A stretch of 64,000 bases of DNA from Blastocladiella emersonii ATCC 22665 (lineage: Eukaryota > Blastocladiomycota > Blastocladiomycetes > Blastocladiales > Blastocladiaceae): the NCBI GenBank assembly GCA_025594325.1, contig JANHCV010000013.1:744001-808000 (forward strand), written 5' to 3'. Positions 10,588 through 21,613 of the stretch are shown piece after piece. The notes under the pieces were generated by a model that worked only from the letters and a program-made list of their open reading frames with translations, searched no databases and was not told the origin of the DNA. A program made the position numbers and the translations under genes. Within the stretch, counting starts at the first letter, position 1; every line of letters begins with the position of its first letter.

Positions 10588-10611
10588 GAAATCATGTGAG
10601 CGCCACACGCC
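10588..10611 (+). promoter_or_regulatory. conserved upstream module of D3
   Basis: Identical over 22 bases to the D2 module (GAAATCATGTGAGCGCCACA core), about 101-124 bp upstream of the D3 start codon and preceded by GCGAGACGCGGCGA. Confidence 0.6.
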
Positions 10612-10682
10612 AAATTTTCGCCACTTGCCATAGGGACGAATTGGCCGCTTCACTCCCAGCTCTGCTCCCCCCGACTCCGTAC

Positions 10683-10697
10683 ATGCTAAACTCGTGA
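10683..10697 (+). promoter_or_regulatory. conserved short upstream ORF before D3
   Basis: ATGCTAAACTCGTGA encodes the same Met-Leu-Asn-Ser peptide as in D2 although the Ser codon differs (TCG against TCA), and ends 14 nt before the start codon. The overlapping ATGAAATAA of D2 and D4 is lost here (GTGAAATAA). Confidence 0.55.
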
Positions 10698-10711
10698 AAT
10701 AACTTGCCGCA

Positions 10712-13700
10712 ATGGATTCAGCGTCGCAATTTATGCCGATGCAGACGAGCGCAACCGTTATTTATGGTGACGCTTCCGCCTGCTTCGACCCTTACAGCAA
10801 CTCGCATGCCGCCGACATCTTTCGCTACCACGATGCTAGCCGTTCTGGCCGTGACCTAAGTGCCCTGCTTTGCGGCTTCAACGACTTGCGCTCGGTCGCG
10901 CACACGCTTGGCCAGGCTGGGCTAAAAAAGTCGCGTGCTGCCATGTCGTTCACGCTCAACGACTTGCGCGTCGAATCGATTGCTCGCTCCCTTTTCATCC
11001 TGCATGCGCTCATGTACCCGACGCTGGACCGCCCGACGCTTGACCGCTTCCTCGGCCAAATCTGGGTCGCGGACCTGATCGAAACGGAGGTGCGAGACTT
11101 TTGGTGGACCCAAGCGCGCGCTTGCATCGATCACGACTGGCTCTCGACTACCTCGCGCGTGCGCGTGATGGATGGCGCTACCCTTCAAGCGGTCTGTGAC
11201 TGCTGGGCAAGCTGGCTTGACAAATCCGTAGCCCTTGGGGACCTCGACTGGACGCCCTCGCGCGAGGCCTTGTTTGCTCACGATAACCCTCAAAATAGCT
11301 TATCCACACCTGACGGAAAGTATTGCATCAACATCGTGGTCGAGAAGCGGCGACATGCAACTACTGCACTGTTGCTTGATTGTGCCGACAAATTGAAGCC
11401 GTCAATCGTTGCTCGAGCGGGCTGCGAAGTTCAGCATCTCTTGGACGGCGGCAGGTATCCGTTTGGCACCAGCCCAAGCTCGAGCCGCGCCGGATCGCCG
11501 TCGCCAGCCTCGCTTGAAGGCGATAGCAAGAGTGGGCCCGTCCTAGTTCCGAATCCGTCCTTCCTGGGCATGGGTACTTCTCCCCACTCGATGCTTGGTA
11601 TTCCGCTCACGGGTTTTTTTGTCGACCTGGACGGCGAGCGGATCCAGGACTCGATGTTTAATCAACTACGCGCGTGGCTCCGTGCTCTGTCCGACGCGTT
11701 TGCGCCCGATTCGCCTTCACCTCACACGCTCACTTTCGTTGCTGGAGACGCTGTGCTGGTGATGGAACAGTTTCTTGCTAACACCGCGCTCCGCTTCGAC
11801 GTGATCGATACGTCCACGCTCATCGCCCACTGCGGCGCGCTCAACATCGCTTTACACGGCTCGCACCTGCTCAAGCACAACGACTTGGTCGCGGGCGACT
11901 CGTCCATCCTTTTGCTTCACACAAATGCCCCAGTTGAGACGCAGGTCTCCGACTCGGCCGGGTTCTACAACCTATTTTTCGGCCTCCCGCCACACCTCTT
12001 CCCTGTCCTCTTCGGCGTTGCAATTTACGACGAGGATGGCGGCGAGTTTGGTCACTGGCTGTCGCGTGTTTGGCCGTTTGCGCCTCGTATCAGTGCTCGG
12101 CCACATTCCATCGCCAATCCGAGCCCCTTTGTCAGTATCATACTTTGTAAGCTTCCCGTCCCGGACGTGCCAGTTTCCTTTGATGCATCGGGCGGCTTGG
12201 AGACGGTCAAAATTCATTTGCACGACTTTGAGTGTGGTGAGGACGATGACAAGTACATGTTTGGTACGTCGTCTCTTGTACGCAATCAACCTAACGTTAA
12301 CTGACCTACCGCCTGCTAACCCTTTTAAGGAGGCTTGTTCTCCACCCCTGCTTTTGCGATCAAGGCCATTTCGTATGCCATGGCCAGCCGCCGCCTTGTT
12401 TGGGCTGGAGCAGCCCCGTACACCTCGTTTCCCTTTGACTTAAACGAGCGCCTCAAGCCATTTACCAATTTTTTGCCCCGCGTGGCCGAAGCGCTGCTTG
12501 AGCGAATGCCGCTGATGCTGGCGCACGGAGTCCTTGGATATTTGCCTTCCTCCGTCAAGCACATTTACCGTGCGAGCGCCACATTCGTGCTGATTGAATC
12601 TTGGCGGGACGGCCTTGTTGGATGCTCCATTCGTGTTGGTACCAGACACATAGCCGGGCTTCTTCAGTTCAGTCACTGTATTAACGCGACGTGCGACCAC
12701 GTCTGCAGTACAGTTCGAGTTAGTTGGCTCAGTATGGACTTGCCGTCTCCGGAGCTGAAGCCATCCTTCGCCTTGTACGCTGTCAAAATTTTCAATGCGC
12801 AGCACAGCCTCGAGCCCAACGAGCCCAACGAGCCGTTTCCCATCAGCAACATGCTTTCGTACGATGAGAACGCCGAGCCTTTTGCGGCCACGGCGGTTTC
12901 GTTCTCAGCTATTGATCTGGTTGACACCCAGTGCGGGGTCCAAGGGGCCATTGATTACGCTGCTTCCGCTGCTCAGCCTACGCCTCAACCGCAATGGTGC
13001 TTGCCCGTGCTTGAACTCATTAACGACGGCAAGCACGACTCCAAATCGTTCTACGAGCGCGCCGCCAAGCTTGTGCTCGGCCTTCCGCGCGGTCGCGACA
13101 AGGTTACAGTGAAACCCGTGCCCGACGGCGACCTCGCGCAGTACCGTGGCGCTGTCGCTTTGCTTGTCGACGGCAAGGTCCAGACCTTTCAGCTGCCGTA
13201 CTCTGCTCGCGCGACACGTGTCTCCATTGACCGTCGCAAACGCACGATCACCGTTGAGGTCGACAAAATCGCGGCCGCTGTCGTGCCCTCGCTTGGTCTC
13301 GGCCCGCTGATTCCCCGCTTTGCGCCGCTCGCGAACTGCGTGTCGAAATACTTGCACGGCGCCGCGCTTCACACTCTCAGAAGCATGTTTACGTCCCGCG
13401 AGTGGCCGCGCAACGAAAAGTCTGCCGTCGTTCCTCGTGCGCCACGTGTAGGCAGCGCTGGATTCGGCGCGTGGAACGCGCTCGCGCTCAAGTCGATGGT
13501 CCAGCAGCTCTTTCAGTACGCGGCCAGCCATGAGCGCGCGTGCGTCGTGAAACTCGCGGCGTACGGCCCGCGCGGTACAATTGCCGTGCTCGTTGTCCAT
13601 CGTCGCGTTGTCCTTCCGCCGCATGGCAAGGCGAACGGTATCACGCCCGCGCTCGACGTCAGCTACCTGTTTGTGCCGCCGCCTCCGCTCAAGACCGCGC

Positions 13701-13993
13701 GGCCCGCTTTGCGTGCGAGCGCCGAAAAGGTGCGCAAGCTTGTCGCGGCGGCCGAGGCCGCGCATTGCGTCGCGAACGGACAGCAGGTGCCCGCTGTCTG
13801 GTGCGTTGCCGAGAGCGCGGACGCGATCGGCGAGTACCTGGACTATTGCCATGCGGCCGCGCCCGTCCGCTCGCTGTCCAACGTTCCGGGCACCGACTCG
13901 GGCGTGCGTGCAGCCTTTGACTGCCTCAAATCGGAGCTCAAGCGCGCCCTCCTGATGCCGCTGTATCCCACGTACCCCTCTACCACCGTGTAG
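10712..13993 (+). CDS. DUF4470-family protein D3 (intact member)
   Basis: Exon 1 is 10712-12263 and exon 2 is 12330-13993, joined across a 66-nt phase-1 intron (GTACGT...TTAAG, with a CTAAC branch-like site). The product is 1071 aa with no frameshift, making it the reference copy for the family. The DUF4470 domain covers about residues 30-110 (LSALLCGFNDLR at 49-60, LNDLRVESIARSLFIL at about 81-96). The rest is unrecognised: a mid region with HGSHLLKHND, a block YAMASRRLVW at the start of exon 2, and a C-terminal ending LLMPLYPTYPS. No MYND Cys/His cluster, signal peptide or membrane segment was noticed. It shares promoter module, short upstream ORF and intron with D2 and D4. DUF4470 resembles a Rossmann-type domain by its GCGDLR-like motif; activity is not known. 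Confidence 0.85.
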
Positions 13994-14199
13994 CTCGCAG
14001 ATGATTATGTTTGCTTTTGATAATACACGCTCCCTAGTTGATTTAAGTTGATCGCCCGGGACGGCCTTTCTTCCTGCGTTTGTGGCGGAAGTCTAAGATC
14101 CGATCCGCTGACATTGAACTTCAGCTTGGTGCCGGGTAAGCCTTTTTCGTTTCAAGTGAATTGCGCGGGCGCGACGCTAGGCAACGTGAGACGCGTCGG

Positions 14200-14221
14200 G
14201 AAATCATGTGAGCGCTCACGC
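14200..14221 (+). promoter_or_regulatory. conserved upstream module of D4
   Basis: GAAATCATGTGAGCGC is shared with D2 and D3, followed by TCACGC instead of CACACGC, and preceded by GTGAGACGCGTCG. It lies about 120-140 bp upstream of the start codon. A related stretch (GAGACGCGTCG...AATCAGGTGACGCG) precedes the 19102 gene. Confidence 0.55.
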
Positions 14222-14300
14222 GACGTTTTTCGCAGCGGCTGGCAAAGAAACTTTGCGCCGCCCGTCCAGGCAGCTCAACCTGCGCCACCCTTAGACACTG

Positions 14301-14315
14301 ATGCTAAACTCATGA
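14301..14315 (+). promoter_or_regulatory. conserved short upstream ORF before D4
   Basis: ATGCTAAACTCATGA, as in D2, here 26 nt before the start codon because a 12-bp unit (ATAACTTGACGC) is tandemly duplicated at 14317-14340. Confidence 0.55.
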
Positions 14316-14316
14316 A

Positions 14317-14340
14317 ATAACTTGACGCATAACTTGACGC
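14317..14340. repeat. 12-bp tandem duplication in the D4 leader
   Basis: ATAACTTGACGC occurs twice in a row just before the start codon; D2 and D3 have one related copy (ATAACTTGCCGC). Confidence 0.85.
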
Positions 14341-14341
14341 A

Positions 14342-17300
14342 ATGGATCCAGCGGCCGAATTTATGCCGACACAGACGAGCGCGTCGGTTCTATACGCCGA
14401 CCCGGCCGAACACTTTGATCCGTTCAGCGACTCGCACGCCTCCGACGTCTTCCTCTACCACGATGCCAGTGATCCCGATCGCAGTCTCTCTGCGCTCTTG
14501 TGCGGCTTCCATGATCTGCGCTCTGTCGGCTTCACCATTCGTGTGGCGTCGCGCAAACACAGAGCAGGTGGCGCTCGCATGAACTTTGTCCTCAACGACG
14601 CGCGCCCCGAGGCGATTGCTCGCTCGCTCCTTATCTTGCACGTCATTGCGACCACTGCAGCCGACGGCGAGACTGCCAAACGTTACATTTCCCAGCTTTG
14701 GATTTCCGAGTTCCTCGAGCCCGAGTCGATTGCGTTCTGGGAGGCCGCCATGCTTGCCTGTATCGATATTGACTGGCGCTCGAAAGATCGACGCATTCGT
14801 GTTTTGGACGACGCCACCCTTCACGCCGTGCGCAAGTGCTGGAAGCGCTGGCTGGCCGAACTCTCGCTGGATCGGGCGCATTGGGACGCGTCGCGGAAGG
14901 CGCTGCACGATTCTCCTGCTCATGTGCACCGCCGATTCGCGGATGTGAAGCGGCTTGTCAAGCTGAATCCCGATGGGCCACGCGTTGCAGATGTTTGTGA
15001 ACAGCTTTCGTTCTCGGCCGCGGTTTTGGGTCATCCCAACAAGCTCAAACCGTCAGCCTCAGCTCGCGCACGTTCCGAGGTGCAGTATCTCGCCGGCGGC
15101 GGGCATTACTTCAAAGAGTCAAGCCTTCCTTCTTCGGGCCGCTCCAACTCTCCGCCCAACGACTCGGCCGACGGTGGTCAAGCGGGTTTCGCCGTTTGCC
15201 ATCAATCCGACCATGGCGAGCGCTCGGACTCGGGCTGCTTGCGTTCTTGGTGCGCCGTGCGCTGGTTTCTTCATCGACATCTGCAGTAAGCGTGTCGAGC
15301 CGTCTATGCGTATTCAACTCCATTCTTGGATCAACTGGCTCTGGTGGGAGTTTGGGCCCGTTTTGGATGGTAAAAATGCGGGCGTGGTCATGAACCCAGT
15401 CGTGGACGCATCTGTCGACAAGGTCAAGGACGCGGACGCGGACTTCCCGAACCCGCCCGTGACTTCAAGACGTCAGCGGCACGAGATAACCTTTGCACTC
15501 GGCGATGCCGTCCTTGTCATGGAGCGCCTTCTTGCCGACCCACAACAGCGCTTTGATGTAATCGACACTTCTACTCTCATGGACCGCTGCGGCCCGCTCA
15601 ATCTCGTTCTTCACGGCGCGCACCTGCTCAAGCACAGCAGTCCTATTTCGACTGACAAGTCGCTTATGCGCTTGTGCTCGAATCGGACGATGGCTCGCTA
15701 CGCGCGCCCGATCGAGTACTTTCAAGAGCACCACGCGCTCCCTCCCCATGCTTTCTCGACGCTCTTTGGCGTCGCGCTTTACGAGCAGCAGGACGCGGAG
15801 AGCGATCATTGGTTTGCTCACGTTCGACCGTTTGCGCCCAACAACGGTGGGTCTTTGGGTATCGCGCCTTACCGCAGCGTCACTTTCGTGAAGCTCAAGC
15901 CACCCGAGGTGCCAATTTCCATTGCCGAATCGGACCAGCTGCTCTCTATTCTCAAGTTTATCTCGAGCTCGGCGGGTCGCAGCGACGAGGTAAAGTACGC
16001 GCTAGGTACGCACGTTCACTTCTTTTGCGAGCTAAACGGTGTTACCTCGCCACGCTACAAACGGGAACTAATTCGTACGTTTCTGTAGGCGGCTCGTTTC
16101 CGACGCCCGCGTTTGGCGTCAAGGCGATCGCGTACGCCATGGCCTCGCACCGTCTTGTGTGGACGGGTTCTGCGCCGTACACCACTCCTCCGTTCCCTCT
16201 CTGTCCGCCGATTAAGGGCTGGTCCAGCTACCTCTTCGATGCGAGCGACTCCGCGGGCCAGGAGCGCTCGCTGCTTGTCAAGCTTCACGGCCTCGGCCAG
16301 CTTGATGGCGTGCTTACCCGCGATCCCATGGTCGCGCGCGCCACGGCTTTGTTCGCGCTCCACGACTTGCCCGCTGACTTGAGCTCGTGCTGCGTTCGAG
16401 TTGCTGCAAATCTGGATCCCTCGTCCGACGCCGTCACTTTCTACGAGAGCTTGAATCTCTCCCACGACGTGGCCAGCGGCACAGTCAACGTCTTGTGGTA
16501 CTTTGATCCCAAGGCCGTCAAGGCTTTTCCCAAAGCTTGCTACGCGCTCTTTGCGATCCCTGCACTTGGCCAGGCCCGCGACTATGCCAATTCTGAGCCC
16601 GCTTGTATTACTGACTGGCTTCCGCTTGCCAGGGACGACACGCCGTCCTCGATTCACGCGGTTCGCACTTGCCTTGTCCCTCTGAGCTTTGCGCAGGGCG
16701 CGCTGCGCGGTGTCATGGATTACACGCGTTCTGCTCCTGGATATGCGTGCCGCCCGGCGTGGCACCTGTCTGCCGCTCAACTCACCGATCGAGGAGGCGA
16801 CACGACTGAGCTTGTACTCACCATTCCGCGTCGCGGCGACCGCGTCACGGTGAATCCCATTCCTGCTTGCGATCTCGCTCAGCACCGGGGCGCCGTCGCA
16901 GTGCTAGCTGACGGCAAGGTCATGACGCTTCGCTTGCCTTACTCGGCGCGCGCGACCAGCGTCGACATCAACCGCAAGAAGCGGATCGTGACCGTTACCG
17001 TCCGCAAAGTCTCACATGCGGTTGCGCCTGCGCTTGGGCTCGGTCCGCTGATCCCGCGTCTCGCAGGAATTCCTGGATTCCCTGCGGAAAACGGGCCAAC
17101 TGCGCCCGTATTTATGCATCAAGTCGCGCTTGCGACGCTCGCAGACATGTACGGCGGAGCTCGCGATCAATCGGCGATCGCGCCCTTGTCGGCAGCGCTT
17201 GCGCCAGCTGCCGCTTCTGCAGCATCGAGCGCGCGTGCTCTCAGAAACCTGATCGAGCGACTGCTTTCTATTGGCAGCACGACCGGCGGCACTTGGACCA

Positions 17301-17755
17301 TGAAATTGACGGGTCGCAGCACGCGCGGCGTGATTGCCATCTTGTTCATCAACCACCCCGTCGTGATCGCGCCGCAGGGCAAATCCAACTGGGTTACGCC
17401 GGCGCTTGATATCAGCTTCTTGTACGTGCCGCCGCCCCCGCAAAGGCTTGCATCGGCGACCGAGCGCCTCCAGGCGACTAAGTGGCGGCGTATTGCTGGA
17501 CGGGCGGAGGACGAATACGCCAAGCATTGCACGGACCCGTACCCAACCATGGTATGGGAGGGCGATAGCGACGCGCTTGCCGAGTACCTCGAGTTCTGTC
17601 GCGCGGCCATGGTCGACCGTACGGTGCCCCCCGCGATCATGTCGTTTGGTGACGAGAAGAAGGTGACCCCCAAGGCGACTAGCGTCGTGTCAGCGCGGTT
17701 GGTGCTTGAAGGTCGGCTTCAGCATGCCGTGCTGCTTCCCCTGTTTCCCAACTAG
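14342..17755 (+). pseudogene. DUF4470-family protein D4 with an internal frameshift
   Basis: The first segment runs from ATG 14342 with the DUF4470 block (LSALLCGFHDLRSVGF, then LNDARPEAIARSLLILHVI). Family homology leaves this frame between about 15120 and 15190 and resumes one frame over (VLGAPCAGFFID, then the ALGDAVLVME and HLLKH blocks); the first frame stops at 15289. The intron is 16006-16088 (phase 1, GTACGC...CTGTAG), and exon 3 is 16089-17755, ending HAVLLPLFPN. The shift sits in a low-complexity Ser/Pro linker and no convincing intron there restores the frame. Either a one-base indel disabled the gene or there is an assembly error. Restored length would be about that of D3. Divergence from D2/D3 is higher than D2 from D3. 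Confidence 0.75.
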
Positions 17756-19101
17756 GGCGCGAAATCCTCGCGCCTTGTATTTCTCCCATCACCTGTATTG
17801 TTCCGATCACTCAATTGTTTGTTTTCCTCTGAATTCCGTTGTTAAGAGCGCGCTTAGCGTCCTGTCGATTAAATCAGTCAGAACACTGAGACGTGGAACC
17901 CAATCATTTCTTTGTATACTCGCCGCCTCCGCCGCGACCATGGCCAATATGGCCGCCGTCCTACCTAAACTGCCCCTTAACCTAAGGTGCCTGGTTTTTG
18001 CCACGACGTCGCGCAGGGATGTTCTGGAAGTACTCACCTGCGCCTGAAAGGCTCTGACCCGCGGCGCGAGTACCCAGTACCTAGCCCTTTCCAAACCAGG
18101 AGCGACGGTTGGCACGCGGAATAAAGTAGCAACACGGGGATATTACTCCCAGTGAGCAGGGCCGGACGAGACAGCAGCAACGGCAATGAGGAATCACCCT
18201 CGGCCGTCGCTGCCGTCTCGCCCAACCCTCGGCTTGCTCGCAATGCGGCCGAGTACGCGCAACGCCCACGCTAGCTCTTACCTCCACGAACCACAGCGAC
18301 TCGACGGCGACGGCGAATCTTCATTGGACTCCACATGACGCGTCCTCAGAGTCGTGCCGTCAATGGCATGGTCCGGGAGCGGCGTTCTGGCAGCGAGCGC
18401 GCGCACACTCTTTCCCGTACACTCGACGCGCCCGAGGTTCCACGCTAGCGCCTCGCCGCTCGTCACTGCGCGGGCCGCCGTGCGATGCAGAGGTGGGGGG
18501 AATACATGTTGTGAGCCCTTGCGGGTTGTCACGCCGTCATCCCGCGAGATCCACATGATCGGGAGGTCTGGGCCCGCAACGAGGCGGCGGGTTGGCTATG
18601 GGCAGCGGAGCTCGGGCGCGAGGAGAGCGCGGTGCGCGTGTTACATTGCATGGAAGTCGGTGAGTGCTGAGCGGTTTTTGGGGGCCGGCGGTCCGCTGAA
18701 TTTGTACAGGGTTGAGCGGGTTCGGTTGTGGGTTGTTCCCGGTCTGATCGCAGGGCAAAACGAACGGTGGCATGCTTGAGTGGGAGAAAACTCAAGGGAG
18801 ACGCGTCGTGGCGCGTGGCTCGAAACGCGAATGACAGCCAAGGGCGAGCTTGCCTTGATTGGCTACGCCGATCGGGTAGAATGAGATTTTTCTTTGCCGT
18901 TAATTTAAGTTGAACAAGTCAAATCGCGTGTAGACGGTTCGTGTGCTCGGCACATGCCGAGTTGGAGACAGTGAGAGACGCGTCGCTCAATCAGGTGACG
19001 CGTTTCAGGTCGCCCGCGCTCCGCCTCCCCGTTCGGCGCCGACCTAGGCTCCCACCAACAGCCACCCACCCACACTCAACGCAACGTAAACTCCATGCAA
19101 C
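17756..19101. other. intergenic region without recognisable gene
   Basis: About 1.3 kb between D4 and the 19102 gene. Open frames are short and low-complexity on both strands. The only structured piece noticed is a GAGACGCGTCG...AATCAGGTGACGCG stretch at about 18971-19003, resembling the D-gene upstream module and lying 100-130 bp upstream of the next start codon. Confidence 0.5.
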
Positions 19102-19472
19102 ATGTTCGAGGGGATCCACGTTCCCAAAGTGCTCGAACGGATTCTTGTTTATGCGATCGAGTTTGACGACTCGGCCGACACGGACCAGTTTTTGCAGTAT
19201 GCGCGCGTCTTGCCGCGCACCCTGGCTCCGCGCATCGAGAATGCGCTTTTGACTCATGCTCGGAGTGTCTCGCTTGACAGCGCCACCGCGCGCGGCAACG
19301 TGGCCGTGCTCAACAAGCGGAAGGCACTCGACATCCCACTTCGCTGCTCGCGCGACGCTTTTCGCTCCGCTATCGACGCACTTAACCCTGAAATCCTCGA
19401 GTGGTGGCGCAATAACGACTCGCTTTGCGCCCAAGCGTTGAAGCCGTTGCTCGACGCGCGAATATTGGAAGG
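19102..19472 (+). pseudogene. 5' part of a WW-repeat/F-box-like gene, cut by the TOR fragment
   Basis: From ATG 19102 the frame encodes about 123 residues that look genuine: an F-box-like opening (VPKVLERILVYAIEF), a helical stretch, and a first Trp-Trp repeat ([14 protein letters not shown]). At about 19472 the coding character ends where antisense TOR sequence begins. The frame continues nonsensically to 19545. It is best read as a gene whose 3' part was lost when a piece of TOR came to lie here. It keeps an upstream element resembling that of the D genes. Confidence 0.55.
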
Positions 19473-20312
19473 TTCTCAAGACTCGTGGCCTGGACGACCA
19501 GCTTGTCGACCTGCAACGGGACGTCGAGCACCTGGTTCGGTTTGAAGTCGCGTCCGGTGAGCTTGTTGGACACGCGGTGCACGACCTGCACCGCGCGCGT
19601 GTTGAGCGCCTCGGGCTTGTACTGCGCCGACTGGTCGTCCTCGGCTATAGTGGCGAATTGTGAGTGAACGAGCGGGGTCGCGGGCGAAGCGAGATCAGAA
19701 GGAACGTACGCTGGATCAGCTCGGACTCGTTGGCCTGGTTGCGCTTGCCGCTGAACGCGGCCGACTTGCCGTTGTCGAGCAGGTCCGCGTTCTTCTGCTT
19801 CTTGTCTACATGCATACAAACGAGTCAGTGAGCTGGTGCGTTCCGACGACGACCCGCAAGAAAAGCGTACCCGCGCGCGGACTCGGGTTCGTCATGAGTC
19901 GCCAGTTGATGAGCGGGTCGTAGACGAACGCCTTGAGGACGGCCATGAGACTGTCCTTGTTCTCGCGGAGGACGCGCATGACGTGCTCGGACGTGATGCG
20001 GAACGAGCCCTCGATGCCCGACACCTCCATGGCGTTGATGAGCATGCGGGTGAGGCGGAACGGGATCTTCTCGGGGAACTTGTCGCGCAGCATGGCGACC
20101 TCGAAGCAATCCCCAAAGTCGATGTGCACGACCTTGCCCGAGAAGCGGTCGAGCATGAGGTTCGACGGGTGGCGGTCGCCGAGCCCGAGGACGTAGCCGA
20201 CCATGGACATGACGGCGAGCGAGCGCGTGTAGTTGGTGCGTCGGTCGAGCCAGGCCTCCGAGTTCTTGGACTTGAGCCACAGCACCTTGTACAGGTCCTG
20301 GCCCGAGCTTAT
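19473..20312 (-). pseudogene. orphan C-terminal fragment of a TOR kinase gene
   Basis: On the minus strand the sequence enters abruptly at [20 protein letters not shown], then runs through the PIKK catalytic loop ([15 protein letters not shown]) and the metal-binding motif ([12 protein letters not shown]), [19 protein letters not shown], and into the FATC region ([29 protein letters not shown]). It stops just short of the final C-x-x-x-I-G-W-C end of FATC. Two GT-AG introns remain (19870-19806 and 19709-19645), so it was copied as DNA, not from mRNA. The N-lobe with the ATP-binding lysine is absent and no start codon belongs to it. The frames across both introns are preserved, suggesting a recent copy. 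The presumed parent starts at 59450 and runs off the window. Confidence 0.85.
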
Positions 20313-20388
20313 GAATTTATTTTTGACACGCTCGTGGGGACAAACGCGACACAGCCGCCTCTCGCGGGCGGGCGCGAGGGACGCGATC

Positions 20389-20417
20389 GGGCTGCGCCAC
20401 ACCACGTGCCGTGGCGT
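20389..20417 (+). promoter_or_regulatory. 29-bp conserved block upstream of W2
   Basis: Identical to 5186-5214 upstream of W1, with a CACGTG at its centre, about 110 bp upstream of the W2 start codon and 75 bp from the TOR-fragment breakpoint. Confidence 0.55.
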
Positions 20418-20526
20418 ATGGGCGCTCCGGACCGTCCAAGGGTGCACAGCAGCTGACGGCCGAGTTGCGGCCTCGCTCTCTGCTTGCCATGAAACGCCTG
20501 ATGTAACGCAAACGGAAGCACATGCA

Positions 20527-21613
20527 ATGAGCTGGTATCACCCTAAGTATCACATTGTCTTGGGCGGCGTCGAGCCGCCTTACGACCCGTCCACCAAACC
20601 GCGCTGGCTCCTTGAAGACCTGGTTTGTCACGTCGCCTTAGCCCGCTCGTCCGTACATCCACTCACACCGGACCGCAAACTAGGCTCACCAAGACCACGT
20701 CCGAGTTCTTGAGCTTGAGGCGGAGAACGAGATGTTGCGTGTACAACTCCAGCAGCTATGCGAGGAGAACCGAGGTGTGTGGGCCATCCACGACGAGGAC
20801 ATGGCGCGCGCGGAGAAGCTCAAGGACGAGAGCGGCATGCTGCGCGCTAAGCTGCTCAGCGTCAAGGCCGTCCCACCGCCGCCGCCCCCTCCGCCGCCGG
20901 TGCCTAGAATGTCCATTGATCGGGCCGCGGCCGAGGGAAACCTCGACGTGCTGCGCGCGTGGCGCGACACCTCGGGCCCGCTCAAGTACTCGGTGAACGC
21001 GCTTGACAAGGCGTCCATCAACGGGCACATCCACGTGCTCAAGTGGTGGCATTCGCAGCGCGACTCGCGGCTGCAGCTCCTGTACTCAGAGCGCGCTGTA
21101 GACAGCGCCTCAGCGCGCGGCGACACCGCCATACTGTTGTGGTGGAAGTCTCGGTGCGGAGACAGCATGTATTGCACAAACGATGCGCTCAACTTTGCCA
21201 TCATGAATGGGCACATCAAGACGGTCAAGTGGTGGGAGCATTCAAGCGGCAGGACCCAGTGGCCTTCGCTGCGGGCGCTTGAGGAGGCGACTCGCTGCAA
21301 TGACACGGCCATGCTTGCCCTGCTGAGCAAGATTTACGACCTCAGCGACCTCGACCTCGTGCCCCGGAACCCCATTGTGCTCGCGAGGAAGAACAACGCC
21401 CGTGACGCTGCAGAATGGTGGCTCGAGTACCCAGGCGTGTTCGTTGCTGAGAACGCGCTCCACGCCCTCTCACTCCTCGGAGATACCGCCATGGTGTACG
21501 ACCTCGTCCAGAAGTTTGGCACCGACACCTTTGACATGGAGCTCGTCTCGCACAACCTCCACCAGTACGACAAGGAGACTGAGGACTGGTGGCGCGATAC
21601 TGACTGGCTCTGA
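20527..21613 (+). CDS. ankyrin-like WW-repeat protein W2
   Basis: Exon 1 is 20527-20622 (32 codons, beginning MSWYHPKY), then a 61-nt phase-0 intron (GTTTGT...ACTAG) and exon 2 at 20684-21613. The product is about 341 aa. A short coiled coil ([18 protein letters not shown]) leads to a proline run and then ankyrin-like repeats ending in Trp-Trp ([32 protein letters not shown]). Exon 2 is nearly identical to W1 from about 21185 to 21520 and more diverged elsewhere, suggesting partial gene conversion or constraint. The donor is weak, so the first exon is less certain than the second. Probably a cytosolic binding protein; function unknown. Confidence 0.7.

Noticed and set aside
12905-13852. Minus-strand frame of 315 codons within D3
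   Set aside because: Antisense to conserved D3 exon 2; no homologous frame is kept in D2 or D4.
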